From an uncultured Collinsella sp. (GTDB lineage: Bacteria; Actinomycetota; Coriobacteriia; Coriobacteriales; Coriobacteriaceae), in NCBI GenBank assembly GCA_959599095.1, contig CAUGGC010000003.1, forward strand, positions 44,031 to 108,030: 64,000 nt of DNA, read 5' to 3'. This document shows, piece by piece, positions 8,035-16,343 of this stretch. A program made the position numbers and the translations under genes. Numbering within the stretch: the stretch's first letter is position 1; every line of letters begins with the position of its first letter. Under the pieces are notes generated by a model. It was not told the origin of the DNA and did not search any database. It worked only from the letters and a program-made list of their open reading frames with translations.

Positions 8035-8463
8035 CTAACCCTCGACCTCGACGAGCTCGATATCAAAGTTGAGGTCCTTACCGGCCAGCTCATGGTTGGC
8101 GTCGAGCGTCACGGCCTCGGGCGTTACATCGATGACCACGGCGGGGACGGGCATACCGCTCGGCGTGGACAGGAAGAGCTTCATGCCCTTCTCAATCTGC
8201 TCGATGTTGGGAACCTGTTCGGCCGGGAAGGTCAGAACCATCTCGGGATTGTGCTCGCCGTAGGCATCGGCAGCAGGAATGTGCACGGTCTTCTTCTCAC
8301 CCACCTGCATGTCGACAACAGCGGCGTCGAAGCCCTTGATCATCTGGCCGGCGCCGCAGGTGAACTCCAGCGGCTCGCCGCGATCGTAGGAGCTATCGAA
8401 CTGCGTGCCGTCGTCGAGCGTGCCGCGATAATGAGTCTTGACCTTCTTGCCCTGGTTGGACAT
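8035..8463 (-). CDS. slyD: SlyD-type FKBP peptidyl-prolyl isomerase
   Basis: This 142-residue cytoplasmic prolyl isomerase and chaperone has FKBP segments at both ends (THYRGTLDDGTQFDSS, GAGQMIKGFDAAV; then DANHELAGKDLNF). An inserted IF chaperone domain sits in the middle, about residues 67-120. This order is diagnostic of SlyD rather than single-domain FKBPs. The metal-binding His/Cys tail of E. coli SlyD is missing. ATG at 8463 with GGAGG upstream is chosen over a longer frame. It diverges from the dipeptidase. The UreE-like gene follows 3 nt downstream. Confidence 0.88.
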   Translation of the reverse strand: MSNQGKKVKTHYRGTLDDGTQFDSSYDRGEPLEFTCGAGQMIKGFDAAVVDMQVGEKKTVHIPAADAYGEHNPEMVLTFPAEQVPNIEQIEKGMKLFLSTPSGMPVPAVVIDVTPEAVTLDANHELAGKDLNFDIELVEVEG

Positions 8464-8583
8464 GGAAACCTCCGTGATAAGGGCGGCGCACAACACGGGC
8501 CGCCATGAACATATGGCGCTAACTATACCCTAGTCATACAATTCAATGACAGTTTGCAAAGAAACGCTGCAACCGGAGGAACC

Positions 8584-9597
8584 ATGGCATATCCCGTATT
8601 TGACCTACACTGCGACACCGCCGACCGAATCGGCTGGGCCACGCTCGATCTCGACCTGCGCTTTACCGCCGGCACCGACGGTTATTTCCCCGGCGACGAA
8701 ACGCATCCGCAAGATTTCGACCTCATCGAGGGTAACGCCTGCGCCATCTCGCTCGCAAAGATCGGCAACACGCCGTGGGCACAGTGCTTCGCTACGTTTG
8801 TCCCCGACGAGATCCCCACCGCCCACGCCGCGCGCTTCCAGGCGCAAATCATGGCGCATATGAGCGGCCAGGCAATGCTCAACCACGACCGCATGGTCAA
8901 CGTGCGCAGCGCCGCAGACATTCGCCCCGCGCTCAAGGACGGCAAGATCGCCTGTATCCACACCATCGAAAACGCCACGTTCTTTGCCGAGGACCCCGCG
9001 CTGATCGAGGTGCTCAAGAGCCTGGGCGTGCTTATGTCGTCACTCAGCTGGAACGCGCAGGGACCGCTCGCGAGCGGCCACGACACCCACGCCGGCCTTA
9101 CCGCCGCCGGCGTCGAGGCACTTACGCAAATGGAGCACGCCGGCATGGTACTCGACGTCTCCCACCTCAACGATGAGTGCTTTGACGAGGTTGTCGCCCA
9201 CGCCACGCGCCCCTTCGTCGCCAGCCACTCCAACTCCCGTGCGGTTTGCGGCGTCAAGCGCAACCTTACCGACGACCAGTTCCGTACCATTCGCGACATG
9301 GGCGGCATCGTCGGCCTCAACTACTGCAGCGAGTTCCTTTCCAACGACGCAACCGACAAAACCGCCGCAGACGTCACCTTCGACCAGCTGGCGGCACATA
9401 TCGAGCACTGGCTCGACCTGGGCGGCGAGGACGCCATCGCGCTCGGCGGCGACTGGGACGGTGCCACAGTGCCCGCTTTCCTCTCCGATGCCAGCAAGAT
9501 GCCCGAATTCCAGAACATGCTCTCCAAGCACTTTGGCAAGACCGTGATGCAAAAGCTCTGCAGCGACAACGCGCTTGCCTTCTTTGAGCGCTATTAA
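8584..9597 (+). CDS. Membrane dipeptidase family (M19) peptidase
   Basis: A 337-residue zinc dipeptidase of the renal dipeptidase family. It is probably cytoplasmic, as no signal peptide is seen. Metal ligands appear in order: H9 and D11 in FDLHCD, the bridging Glu in HTIENATF, and two His in LDVSHLND and ASHSNSR. The family motif GGDWDGA lies near the end. These enzymes cut dipeptides, including those with a C-terminal D-residue. GGAGGAACC precedes the ATG at 8584; an ATG 30 nt earlier would place that site inside the gene. Role is probably use of imported peptides, which fits the opp operon in this window. Confidence 0.9.
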   Translation: MAYPVFDLHCDTADRIGWATLDLDLRFTAGTDGYFPGDETHPQDFDLIEGNACAISLAKIGNTPWAQCFATFVPDEIPTAHAARFQAQIMAHMSGQAMLNHDRMVNVRSAADIRPALKDGKIACIHTIENATFFAEDPALIEVLKSLGVLMSSLSWNAQGPLASGHDTHAGLTAAGVEALTQMEHAGMVLDVSHLNDECFDEVVAHATRPFVASHSNSRAVCGVKRNLTDDQFRTIRDMGGIVGLNYCSEFLSNDATDKTAADVTFDQLAAHIEHWLDLGGEDAIALGGDWDGATVPAFLSDASKMPEFQNMLSKHFGKTVMQKLCSDNALAFFERY

Positions 9598-9671
9598 TTT
9601 CACATCCCTTGAGCGGGCCGGCATGCCGAACGGTCGACATGCCGGCCCGTCCCCAATCCAAAGGACCGCTT

Positions 9672-10448
9672 TTGACGCAGCAGTTTACGATTTCCGTATC
9701 CCGACCGGATGGGACGCCCATCCCCGTCGTCATTACCAAAAAGCGCGTCAAGAACTTCAACCTACGTGTCACATCGAGCGGTGAGGTCCACGCCAGCGCA
9801 CCGCTCGGCGCCAGCCGCGAGCGTATCGAAGCGTTTGTGAAGCGCAACAGCGCCTGGATTATCAGCCGACTTGCCCAGCGTGAGCAACGTCAGGCGACAG
9901 TGCGAGAGCCGCTCAGTCCCTCGTCCATCATTGCACTTTGGGGCAAGCCCATCACGGTACAGGACGCACTCGATCACAACTTTGCATCACCCGCACCGCG
10001 ACCCAAGCAGGCCACCTTCGCAAGTTTTATGGGTACCGATGAATCGGACGAAGGCCTACAGGCCAAGCGGCACGCAATCCTCGACGACCTAACGTCCGAT
10101 GAGCTCCAAGCCCACATCGACCAGCTCTATGCCTCCGAGGTCACCACGGAGCTGCGCGATATGGTGCATGCATACGAAATCGCAATGGGTGTCGCCGTTT
10201 CCCGCGTTTCCGTACGCAGCATGAAGACGCGCTGGGGTTCCTGCACGCCCAAAACCGGCGCCATTCGCATCGCGCGCGAGCTCGCCGCCTACCCCGTCGA
10301 ATGTCTCGACATGGTTGTCGCCCACGAGCTCGTCCACTTGCTCGAGCCAAGCCACAATCAGCGGTTTCACGCCCTGCTCGACACGTACTGCCCCAACAAT
10401 AGGGCTCTGTCGCAGCGGCTCAAAAAACCGCCTGCCAACGAGCTGTAG
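9672..10448 (+). CDS. YgjP-like (DUF45/M48-type) zinc metallopeptidase
   Basis: A 258-residue protein of the YgjP family. It carries the metalloprotease motif HELVH followed by HNQRFH (third ligand), and the family signature MKTRWGSC before it. No membrane segments are seen. Substrates are unknown for the family. The best start is a TTG at 9672 with AAAGGA 6-8 nt upstream. An upstream ATG at 9609 would add 21 residues read from what looks like leader. The gene follows the dipeptidase at 74 nt and converges with folB. Confidence 0.82.
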   Translation: MTQQFTISVSRPDGTPIPVVITKKRVKNFNLRVTSSGEVHASAPLGASRERIEAFVKRNSAWIISRLAQREQRQATVREPLSPSSIIALWGKPITVQDALDHNFASPAPRPKQATFASFMGTDESDEGLQAKRHAILDDLTSDELQAHIDQLYASEVTTELRDMVHAYEIAMGVAVSRVSVRSMKTRWGSCTPKTGAIRIARELAAYPVECLDMVVAHELVHLLEPSHNQRFHALLDTYCPNNRALSQRLKKPPANEL

Positions 10449-10454
10449 GGCCGG

Positions 10455-10940
10455 TTAGCGCACGCGCTCGATCTCGACACCGCAACTTGCCAGGGGAAGA
10501 CCGACGGGTGCCCAAGGCTTATCGAGCTTAACACGCACGCCAAGCAGCAGGGGGTAACGACGCAGCAGCATCTGGGCTACACCCTCGGCTGCAGCCTCGA
10601 TAAGCTTAAACGTATGCTCGCGCAGATAACCATCGACATCGTGGCACACCGAGCCGTAGTCAATCGAGGCGTCCAGGCTATCGTGCTCCCCCGCTGCACG
10701 CAGGTCGGCATAGAGCACCAAGGACACAATGAACTTCTGGCCCAGCGCGTTCTCTTCGGGATACACGCCGTGGTTAGCAAAAACCTCAAGTCCTTCAACG
10801 GTGATGCGATCGGCATGGCGCAGATCGTCATAGCTCACGTGGGGCACCGCCGTTGCGGTGGATATTTCGCCCCTTCCACGGCGAGCGAGCTCGGCACCTT
10901 CAGTCTTAGTTGCATTCTCGGGCAGTTTTTTGTTACTCAT
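10455..10940 (-). CDS. folB: Dihydroneopterin aldolase
   Basis: This 161-residue enzyme converts 7,8-dihydroneopterin to 6-hydroxymethyl-dihydropterin and glycolaldehyde in folate synthesis. The FolB domain starts at about residue 43 (ADRITVEGLEVFANHGVYPEE) and carries the conserved catalytic Tyr in the HGVYPEE stretch, YGSVCHDV and the Lys in KLDKPWAPVG. The first 40 residues (polar, charged) are an extension beyond the usual 120 residues. AAGGAGACG precedes the ATG. It is the last gene of folE-HD-folB; folP and folK are not adjacent. Confidence 0.9.
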   Translation of the reverse strand: MSNKKLPENATKTEGAELARRGRGEISTATAVPHVSYDDLRHADRITVEGLEVFANHGVYPEENALGQKFIVSLVLYADLRAAGEHDSLDASIDYGSVCHDVDGYLREHTFKLIEAAAEGVAQMLLRRYPLLLGVRVKLDKPWAPVGLPLASCGVEIERVR

Positions 10941-10983
10941 CGCGATCGTCTCCTTCGTTTAGAACCCCGACCGCGCAAACTAA

Positions 10984-11565
10984 CTACACGCGAATCGACA
11001 GGTTCTTTTTATCATCGCTCCAGTTGCAAGCATTGCGCGCGGGACATGCAAAGCAGGCGCGCGACGCTTTGTCGGCTGCATAGAGCAGGCGCTCAAGCGG
11101 TTGGCTGTTCACGCGCAGCTTTCGATGGCCCAGAATGGCCGTCTTAATGGCTGCGGCATCGGCCGGCTCAAACGCCACGTCATTGGGCATGCCGCCGAGA
11201 ATCGCATCGGCGACGCGCTCGCTTGCAACATCATGGGATATACCCGATTCATACTGTTCATCTTTGCCGATATCGTGAAGAAGCGCCGTGGCGTAAATGA
11301 CCTCGCGGTCAAATTCGAGCTCTTCCTCGAGATTCTTAATCCACATAATGCGCGCGACATCCAGCAGATGGTCAATACCGTGGCGGCAAAAGATGCGCCC
11401 CGATTCCAACTGTGCAATGTTGCCCAGGTGCCGCCGGAACAGCCCGTTGGCACAAATGTAATCAATGCGAGGCATGGCGCCAAAAGGAGTCAGGCCCGAA
11501 GCCATAAAGCCGCGACGCGGTGTCCCCTCATCGGTCTTCGATGTAAAGTCGTTGACGACTCTCAT
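10984..11565 (-). CDS. HD-domain phosphohydrolase in pterin operon
   Basis: A 193-residue HD-superfamily protein. Metal ligands are visible as CRHGIDHLLDV (His), ALLHDIGKDEQYESGISHD (HD pair plus a further His-Asp) and a later Asp in YAADKASR. The C-terminus has a Cys cluster, C-x2-C-x5-C (CFACPARNAC), that could bind metal. Start ATG 2 nt after the folE stop; folB follows 43 nt after its own stop. HD proteins are common in folate clusters of Gram-positive gut bacteria. It may be the missing dihydroneopterin triphosphate phosphohydrolase, which is inference from position only. Confidence 0.85.
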   Translation of the reverse strand: MRVVNDFTSKTDEGTPRRGFMASGLTPFGAMPRIDYICANGLFRRHLGNIAQLESGRIFCRHGIDHLLDVARIMWIKNLEEELEFDREVIYATALLHDIGKDEQYESGISHDVASERVADAILGGMPNDVAFEPADAAAIKTAILGHRKLRVNSQPLERLLYAADKASRACFACPARNACNWSDDKKNLSIRV

Positions 11566-11567
11566 GG

Positions 11568-12125
11568 TTAGCGGCCCAGCATCCTAAAGAACCGCTCCTC
11601 GAGCGCCGAATCGGTCTCAAAGACACCGCGGCGAGCGAGCGTCACGGTCTTGGTGCCGGGCTTTTGCACGCCACGCATGGTCATGCACATGTGCTCGGCT
11701 TCCATCAGCACAATCGCTCCTTGGGGAGCAAGATACTCCATGAGGGCATCGGCAACCTGTGCGCACAGCTGCTCCTGCAGCTGCAGACGACGGGCATAGA
11801 CCTCAACCGTGCGAGCAAGCTTAGACAGGCCCGCCACGCGACCGTTAGGGATATAGCCGATCGCAGCCTTGCCATAAAACGGCAGCAGATGGTGTTCGCA
11901 CAGCGAGTAAAACGTAATGTCGCGCTCGATAACCAAATCGTTCGAAGCGACGGCAAAAGTTTTGGATAGGTGCTCCTCGGCACTCTGGTCCATACCGCCG
12001 GCAATCTCGCCATACATACGGGCGACGCGTGCCGGAGTCTCCAGCAAGCCCTCACGAGTTGGGTCCTCGCCTATACCTTCAAGCAGCAGCTTAATGGCAG
12101 TCTCGACTTTTTCCTGATCGACCAT
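11568..12125 (-). CDS. folE: GTP cyclohydrolase I
   Basis: This 185-residue enzyme opens GTP to dihydroneopterin triphosphate, the first step of folate synthesis. The zinc site is C76 and H79 (SLCEHH) plus C147 (HMCMTMRG). The substrate-binding [14 protein letters not shown] helix and the VQKPGTKT loop are also typical. Length matches the bacterial type IA enzyme. GAGG lies upstream of the ATG. It heads the operon folE-HD-folB on the minus strand. Confidence 0.96.
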   Translation of the reverse strand: MVDQEKVETAIKLLLEGIGEDPTREGLLETPARVARMYGEIAGGMDQSAEEHLSKTFAVASNDLVIERDITFYSLCEHHLLPFYGKAAIGYIPNGRVAGLSKLARTVEVYARRLQLQEQLCAQVADALMEYLAPQGAIVLMEAEHMCMTMRGVQKPGTKTVTLARRGVFETDSALEERFFRMLGR

Positions 12126-12192
12126 CTGGGCCTCACTTTTTTCGATTTAGCGTTCGCGCTATGGTACCACGCCGGCACGCAACCTCTGCCAC

Positions 12193-12774
12193 CTACATAG
12201 TATGGGTCGAATAGACCGGATCGTCCCGCCAAAGCTCCACGGCGTCGCAAAGCGCAATGTTCTCACGCTCGGCACGGGCACGCGTGGCGTTCATATCAAT
12301 CACGCGCTGATTGCTCGAGCCCCTAAAGCGCAACGAGATATCGTACAGATCCTGAACGAACGGACCGTCCACCAACATATCGAGGCAGGCGAGAATGCGC
12401 TCCGTCGCCTCGGTATAGTGACGACCGCCCGGCATAAGTTCCTCGAGCACGTCACCGGTAAAACACCAAATGGTCTTCCCCGACCCCACAGGATAAGTGG
12501 CACGAACACGCTCAATAAAATCAACGAGTCCCGCCTGGTTCTCGGGTTCCATGGGCTCCCCGCCCAGAATCGTCAGGCCATCGATAAAGGGATGGTCGAG
12601 ACTCTCGATGATCTTGTCCTCGACGGTGCGATCAAAGGGCTCGCCCGCAGCAAAATCCCACGCAACAGAGTTAAAGCAGTTCTTGCACCCACGACGGCAC
12701 CCGCTCACAAACAGAGAAGTACGAACACCTTCCCCATCAGCAATGTCGAAATACTTAATGTTCGCGTAGTTCAT
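12193..12774 (-). CDS. nrdG: Anaerobic ribonucleotide reductase activating protein
   Basis: This 193-residue radical SAM enzyme makes the glycyl radical in NrdD. The cluster-binding motif is CRRGCKNC (Cx3Cx2C), preceded by DGEGVRTSLFVSGC and followed by the GGEP motif (LTILGGEPM) that contacts SAM. The start is the ATG at 12774 with GGGAGAG upstream. A longer frame to 12891 would run through a long palindrome and is rejected. nrdD lies upstream in the same direction, separated by 426 nt holding two giant inverted repeats. This spacing is much longer than usual for nrdDG. Confidence 0.95.
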   Translation of the reverse strand: MNYANIKYFDIADGEGVRTSLFVSGCRRGCKNCFNSVAWDFAAGEPFDRTVEDKIIESLDHPFIDGLTILGGEPMEPENQAGLVDFIERVRATYPVGSGKTIWCFTGDVLEELMPGGRHYTEATERILACLDMLVDGPFVQDLYDISLRFRGSSNQRVIDMNATRARAERENIALCDAVELWRDDPVYSTHTM

Positions 12775-12789
12775 AGGTAACTCTCCCGG

Positions 12790-12873
12790 GAGGCCGGGAC
12801 ATATCATCCCGTCCTCAAACATTCTCGGCCTGCGGCCTGCGAAACTGCGGGCGGGACGATATGTCCCGGCCTC
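12790..12873. repeat. Long palindrome H1 between nrdD and nrdG
   Basis: Arms 12790-12811 and 12852-12873 pair over 22 positions with one difference, which would be a G-U pair in minus-strand RNA. The 40-nt loop is G/C-rich. It ends 15 nt before the nrdG start, so it is in the nrdG leader if nrdDG is one transcript. Confidence 0.85.
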
Positions 12874-13051
12874 ATGCAAAGGGTAACTCAATGAACGAAG
12901 CGAACATCGAGCATAGGGTTCGAGATCTAATAAAAACTGGGTTGCGGCTCAACCGCCATCGCAAGTAAATCGCAGCTGCAGCTCGAATTATCTCCGCTAA
13001 GAACTTCGAGGAGTGAGCAGACCGCATGCCGCATCTCAGCTACGTCAACTT

Positions 13052-13189
13052 GGCCGCCCCGTAGCGAGGCCCCGGACCTTTGCTCGATATGAGTTCCGCA
13101 CGAACAGGAGGCGCCAGTGGCGCCTCCGTCGTGAGCCAGGACTGTCCGAAATAGCGAGTAAAGGTCCGGGGCCTCGCTACGGGGCGGCC
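13052..13189. repeat. Giant palindrome H2 after nrdD
   Basis: Arms 13052-13086 and 13155-13189 pair over 35 bp with a single difference (G-U in plus-strand RNA). Inside is a second perfect 10-bp stem (13107-13116 with 13118-13127). It begins 11 nt past the nrdD stop. There is no T-run, so it is not a typical terminator. Confidence 0.88.
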
Positions 13190-13200
13190 TGGGATGGTTA

Positions 13201-15423
13201 TTAGAGATGCAGCACGCGGTCGCGGATCTCCTCGGTTCGGCCCTGGTTCCAGAACTGGGTACCGATGTAGCCGCACGTGCGACGGGCAACATTCATCTTC
13301 TCCTGATCGCGGTTGCCGCAGTTGGGGCACTCCCACACCAGTTTGCCATCATCCTCGACAATCTTGATCTCGCCGTCGTAGCCGCACACCTGGCAGTAAT
13401 CGCTCTTGGTGTTGAGCTCGGCGTACATGATGTTGTCATAGATGTACTGCATCACGCGAATGACAGCCTTGAGGTTGTCCTGCATGTTGGGAACCTCGAC
13501 GTAGGAGATAGCACCGCCCGGCGAAAGCTGCTGGAACATGCCCTCAAACTTAAGCTTGTCGAAGGCATCGATCTCCTCGGACACGTGGACGTGATAGCTG
13601 TTAGTGATGTAGCCCTTGTCCGTCACGCCCGGGATAATGCCAAAACGACGCTGCAGGCACTTGGCGAACTTGTAGGTCGTCGACTCCAACGGCGTGCCGT
13701 ACAGCGAGAAATCGATGTCGCTCGCAGCCTTCCACTCCGCGCACTTGTCGTTCATGTGCTGCATGACGGCCATGGCAAACGGCGTGCCCTCCTTCTCGGT
13801 GTGGCTGTGACCCGTCATGTACTTGACGCACTCATACAGACCGGCGTAACCCAGGCTGATGGTGGAATAGCCGCCCACGAGCAGTTTGTCGATCGTCTCA
13901 CCCTTCTTAAGGCGCGCCAGGGCGCCGTACTGCCAAAGGATCGGCGCGGCATCCGAAAGCGTGCCCATCAGGCGCTCATGGCGGCACAGCAGGGCCCGGT
14001 GGCACAGCTCAAGGCGCTCATCGAAGATCTTCCAGAACTTGTCCATATCCTGGTGCGAGCTCAACGCGACATCGGGCAGGTTAATGGTTACAACACCCTG
14101 GTTAAAGCGACCATAGTACTTAGGCTTGGTCGGGTCATAGTTCAGCGCGTTGGCAACATTGTTAAAGCCGTTGCCCGAGCGATCGGGCGTCAGGAAACTG
14201 CGGCAACCCATGCAGGTGTAGCAATCGCCGTTGCCGGCGCTCTCGCCCTTCGACAGCTTGAGCTCGCGCATCTTCTTCTCGGAGATGTAGTCGGGCACCA
14301 TGCGCTTGGCGGTGCACTTGGCAGCCAGCTGGGTCAGGTAGAAGTACGGGGAATTCTCGTGAACGTTATCGTCCTCGAGTACATAGATAAGCTTGGGGAA
14401 TGCCGGGGTAATCCACACGCCGGCCTCGTTCTTAACGCCCTCGTAGCGCTGGCGAAGCGTCTCCTCCACAATCATGGCAAGGTCGTGCTTCTCCTGAGGC
14501 GTACGGGCCTCGTTAAGATACATAAAGACCGTCACGAACGGCGCCTGGCCGTTGGTGGTCATAAGGGTCACGACCTGATACTGAATCGTCTGAACGCCGC
14601 GACGGATCTCGTCACGCAGGCGGTCCTCAACAACCTCGCGGACCTTTTCGGGAGATGCGGAAACGCCGAGCTCCTCGAGCTCGCGGGCGACCTCGCCGCG
14701 AATCTTTTGACGGCTCACCTCGACGAACGGGGCAAGATGGGTCAGCGAAATCGACTGGCCGCCGTACTGGGAGGAAGCAACCTGAGCGATAATCTGCGTC
14801 GCGATGTTGCAGGCGGTCGAGAAGCTGTGCGGCTTCTCGATCAGCGTGCCCGAGATAACGGTGCCGTTCTGGAGCATGTCCTCCAGGTTCACCAGGTCGC
14901 AGTTGTGCATGTGCTGAGCAAAGTAATCCGAATCATGGAAGTGGATCAGGCCCTCATTATGGGCGTCCACGATCTCCTGGGGCAGCAGCACGCGCTGGGT
15001 CAGGTCCTTGGAAATCTCGCCGGCCATATAGTCGCGCTGAACGGAGTTGACGGTCGGGTTCTTGTTGGAGTTCTCCTGCTTGACCTCTTCGTTATTGCAC
15101 TCAATCAACGACAGGATCTTGTCATCGGTCGTGTTCTTCTGGCGCTTCAGGCTCTGAACATAGCGATAGATGATGTAGTGGCGGGCAACCTCGTAGCAGT
15201 CGAGACGCATGATCTCGTCCTCGACCAAATCCTGGATCTCCTCGACCGAAACGGTGTGGCCCGCGTTCTCGCATGCCTCGGCGACGTTTTGCGCCGCATA
15301 AACCACCTGGCGGTCGGTTAGACGAGAGCTCTCCTCGACCTCCAAGTTGGCGGCGCGGATGGCATTGACGATCTTATCGATGTCAAAGACAACCTCGGTG
15401 CCGCTGCGCTTGATGATCTTCAT
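13201..15423 (-). CDS. nrdD: Anaerobic (class III) ribonucleoside-triphosphate reductase
   Basis: This 740-residue oxygen-sensitive enzyme makes dNTPs for anaerobic growth. An N-terminal ATP-cone (residues 1-95; IIKRSGTEVVFDIDKI) supplies allosteric control. The C-terminus has the four-Cys zinc site (CQVCG then CPNCG) and the glycyl-radical loop RRTCGYIGTQFW, in which the Gly after Cys carries the radical. The start is the ATG at 15423 after AAGAGG. Ten further residues upstream are in frame but lack a site. The upstream region has a promoter and a NrdR-like operator. nrdG follows. Confidence 0.96.
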   Translation of the reverse strand: MKIIKRSGTEVVFDIDKIVNAIRAANLEVEESSRLTDRQVVYAAQNVAEACENAGHTVSVEEIQDLVEDEIMRLDCYEVARHYIIYRYVQSLKRQKNTTDDKILSLIECNNEEVKQENSNKNPTVNSVQRDYMAGEISKDLTQRVLLPQEIVDAHNEGLIHFHDSDYFAQHMHNCDLVNLEDMLQNGTVISGTLIEKPHSFSTACNIATQIIAQVASSQYGGQSISLTHLAPFVEVSRQKIRGEVARELEELGVSASPEKVREVVEDRLRDEIRRGVQTIQYQVVTLMTTNGQAPFVTVFMYLNEARTPQEKHDLAMIVEETLRQRYEGVKNEAGVWITPAFPKLIYVLEDDNVHENSPYFYLTQLAAKCTAKRMVPDYISEKKMRELKLSKGESAGNGDCYTCMGCRSFLTPDRSGNGFNNVANALNYDPTKPKYYGRFNQGVVTINLPDVALSSHQDMDKFWKIFDERLELCHRALLCRHERLMGTLSDAAPILWQYGALARLKKGETIDKLLVGGYSTISLGYAGLYECVKYMTGHSHTEKEGTPFAMAVMQHMNDKCAEWKAASDIDFSLYGTPLESTTYKFAKCLQRRFGIIPGVTDKGYITNSYHVHVSEEIDAFDKLKFEGMFQQLSPGGAISYVEVPNMQDNLKAVIRVMQYIYDNIMYAELNTKSDYCQVCGYDGEIKIVEDDGKLVWECPNCGNRDQEKMNVARRTCGYIGTQFWNQGRTEEIRDRVLHL

Positions 15424-15650
15424 CCTCTTGCCTCTTTCGCGTCGTAGCCTCATTGCGCTTCAGAGCCAAACGATGCCCGGCAGGGCTTGCCCCTGTCTTG
15501 CGGCGCCGTCGCGCAATCTGTGTTCTCGATAAACCATAAGCCTCCATGCGGACATTCCCTAGAGCCAATCAAGCGGCTCAAGGACACGTTCGAAAGAGGC
15601 AGTTAAGGTCTTCGTTCTCTGTCCGCCATCTATCATACGACAAAGAGGCA

Positions 15651-15680
15651 TCTATATCCTGTATTCTTTTTTTAGGTCAA
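15651..15680 (-). promoter_or_regulatory. Predicted nrdD promoter
   Basis: On the minus strand, TTGACC (15675-15680), an 18-bp spacer with a run of A, and TATAGA (15651-15656). It is flanked by one strong and one weak NrdR-like box. Confidence 0.6.
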
Positions 15681-15696
15681 ACACAACATATAGTGT
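15681..15696. promoter_or_regulatory. NrdR box upstream of nrdD
   Basis: ACACAACATATAGTGT matches the NrdR consensus (ACAC-N8-GTGT) and abuts the -35. A degenerate copy (around 15648-15663, CTATATCCTGT core) lies about three helical turns away over the -10, as expected for tandem NrdR sites. NrdR represses reductase genes when dATP or ATP is bound. Confidence 0.65.
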
Positions 15697-16012
15697 TTCG
15701 GCAGGTCAAAGCAATTAGTCATTTTGCAGACGCATTAAAAATGAGGGGTTCTTGGCAAGTCGGTAAAACGTTACCAACACAGCTACCTGCATGGCAGTTA
15801 TAAAACCCCCTTAGTCAAGCCGCTGACAAATCCTACCAAAACCAAGTCGCTCACGCCAAAAGAATCCAAAAGATTATGCTTGACCAACATGTTGCGGTCA
15901 CGATCGGCCAGGACGTATGCAATCTGCCGGCACCTCTACGGGATGCGAAGACCATCGCGTACAGACCTTGGATCAATATTTGGTGGCTTATATTGGCGGC
16001 GTGCTTGGTGGC
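15697..16012. other. Intergenic stretch with no recognised gene
   Basis: About 320 bp between the nrdD control region and the tRNA-Val terminator. A plus-strand frame (15876-16070) runs into the tRNA and has no ribosome site. Short peptide-like stretches exist in two plus frames around 15830-16010 and could be the remains of a decayed gene, but I cannot identify it. Confidence 0.4.
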
Positions 16013-16050
16013 AAAACAAAACAGCCCAGAGGACATAGCCTCTGAGCTGC
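16013..16050 (-). terminator. Terminator of the tRNA-Gly/tRNA-Val unit
   Basis: A 10-bp stem (CAGCTCAGAGG side at 16041-16050) with a 6-nt loop, then TTTTGTTTT on the minus strand, just past tRNA-Val. Confidence 0.75.
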
Positions 16051-16057
16051 GATCATT

Positions 16058-16132
16058 TGGTGGGCGTTAGAAGATTTGAACTTCTGACCTCTTCCGTGTC
16101 AGGGAAGCGCTCTCCCCCTGAGCTAAACGCCC
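16058..16132 (-). tRNA. tRNA-Val (anticodon GAC), CCA encoded
   Basis: Full cloverleaf: acceptor GGGCGTT/AACGCCC, D-arm GCTC..GAGC, anticodon stem CTTCC/GGAAG with loop CTGACAC, T-arm AGAAG-TTCAAAT-CTTCT, discriminator A and encoded CCA. The 75-nt gene follows tRNA-Gly in one transcript. Confidence 0.95.
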
Positions 16133-16135
16133 AAA

Positions 16136-16211
16136 TGGAGCGGACAACGGGGCTCGAACCCGCGACCCCAACCTTGGCAAGGTTGTGCTCTACCAACTGA
16201 GCCATGTCCGC
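16136..16211 (-). tRNA. tRNA-Gly (anticodon GCC), CCA encoded
   Basis: Cloverleaf with acceptor GCGGACA/TGTCCGC (one pair G-T variant), anticodon loop TTGCCAA, T-loop TTCGAGC, discriminator T and CCA. Identical over its length to the two copies at 18256 and 18482. Confidence 0.95.
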
Positions 16212-16223
16212 TTACGAGGATTA

Positions 16224-16271
16224 ATCTTACGTGATGCCCGCATCCTATGCAAGAACTTTTTTTGAAAAGTT
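16224..16271 (-). promoter_or_regulatory. tRNA promoter with conserved A/T upstream element
   Basis: On the minus strand, TTGCAT (16247-16252), 17-bp spacer, TAAGAT (16224-16229), 12 bp before the mature tRNA. Immediately upstream, 16254-16271 carries ACTTTTCAAAAAAAGT, also seen at two other tRNA promoters here. Confidence 0.75.
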
Positions 16272-16343
16272 TTGCGACGCTCTCGCGAGGGCATCAGTCG
16301 TCACGAAAGGCGTGGACAAACGCAGGCTCGCAGCGAGATGCCC

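Noticed and set aside
12775..13200. Small ORFs in the nrdD-nrdG gap
   Set aside because: They are produced by reading through the palindromes; no ribosome sites.
13207..15321. A 704-codon plus-strand frame opposite nrdD
   Set aside because: It is antisense to an unmistakable nrdD, with Leu/Val/His-rich content typical of shadow frames.
15876..16070. Small plus-strand ORF between nrdD and tRNA-Val
   Set aside because: It runs into the tRNA gene and lacks a ribosome site.
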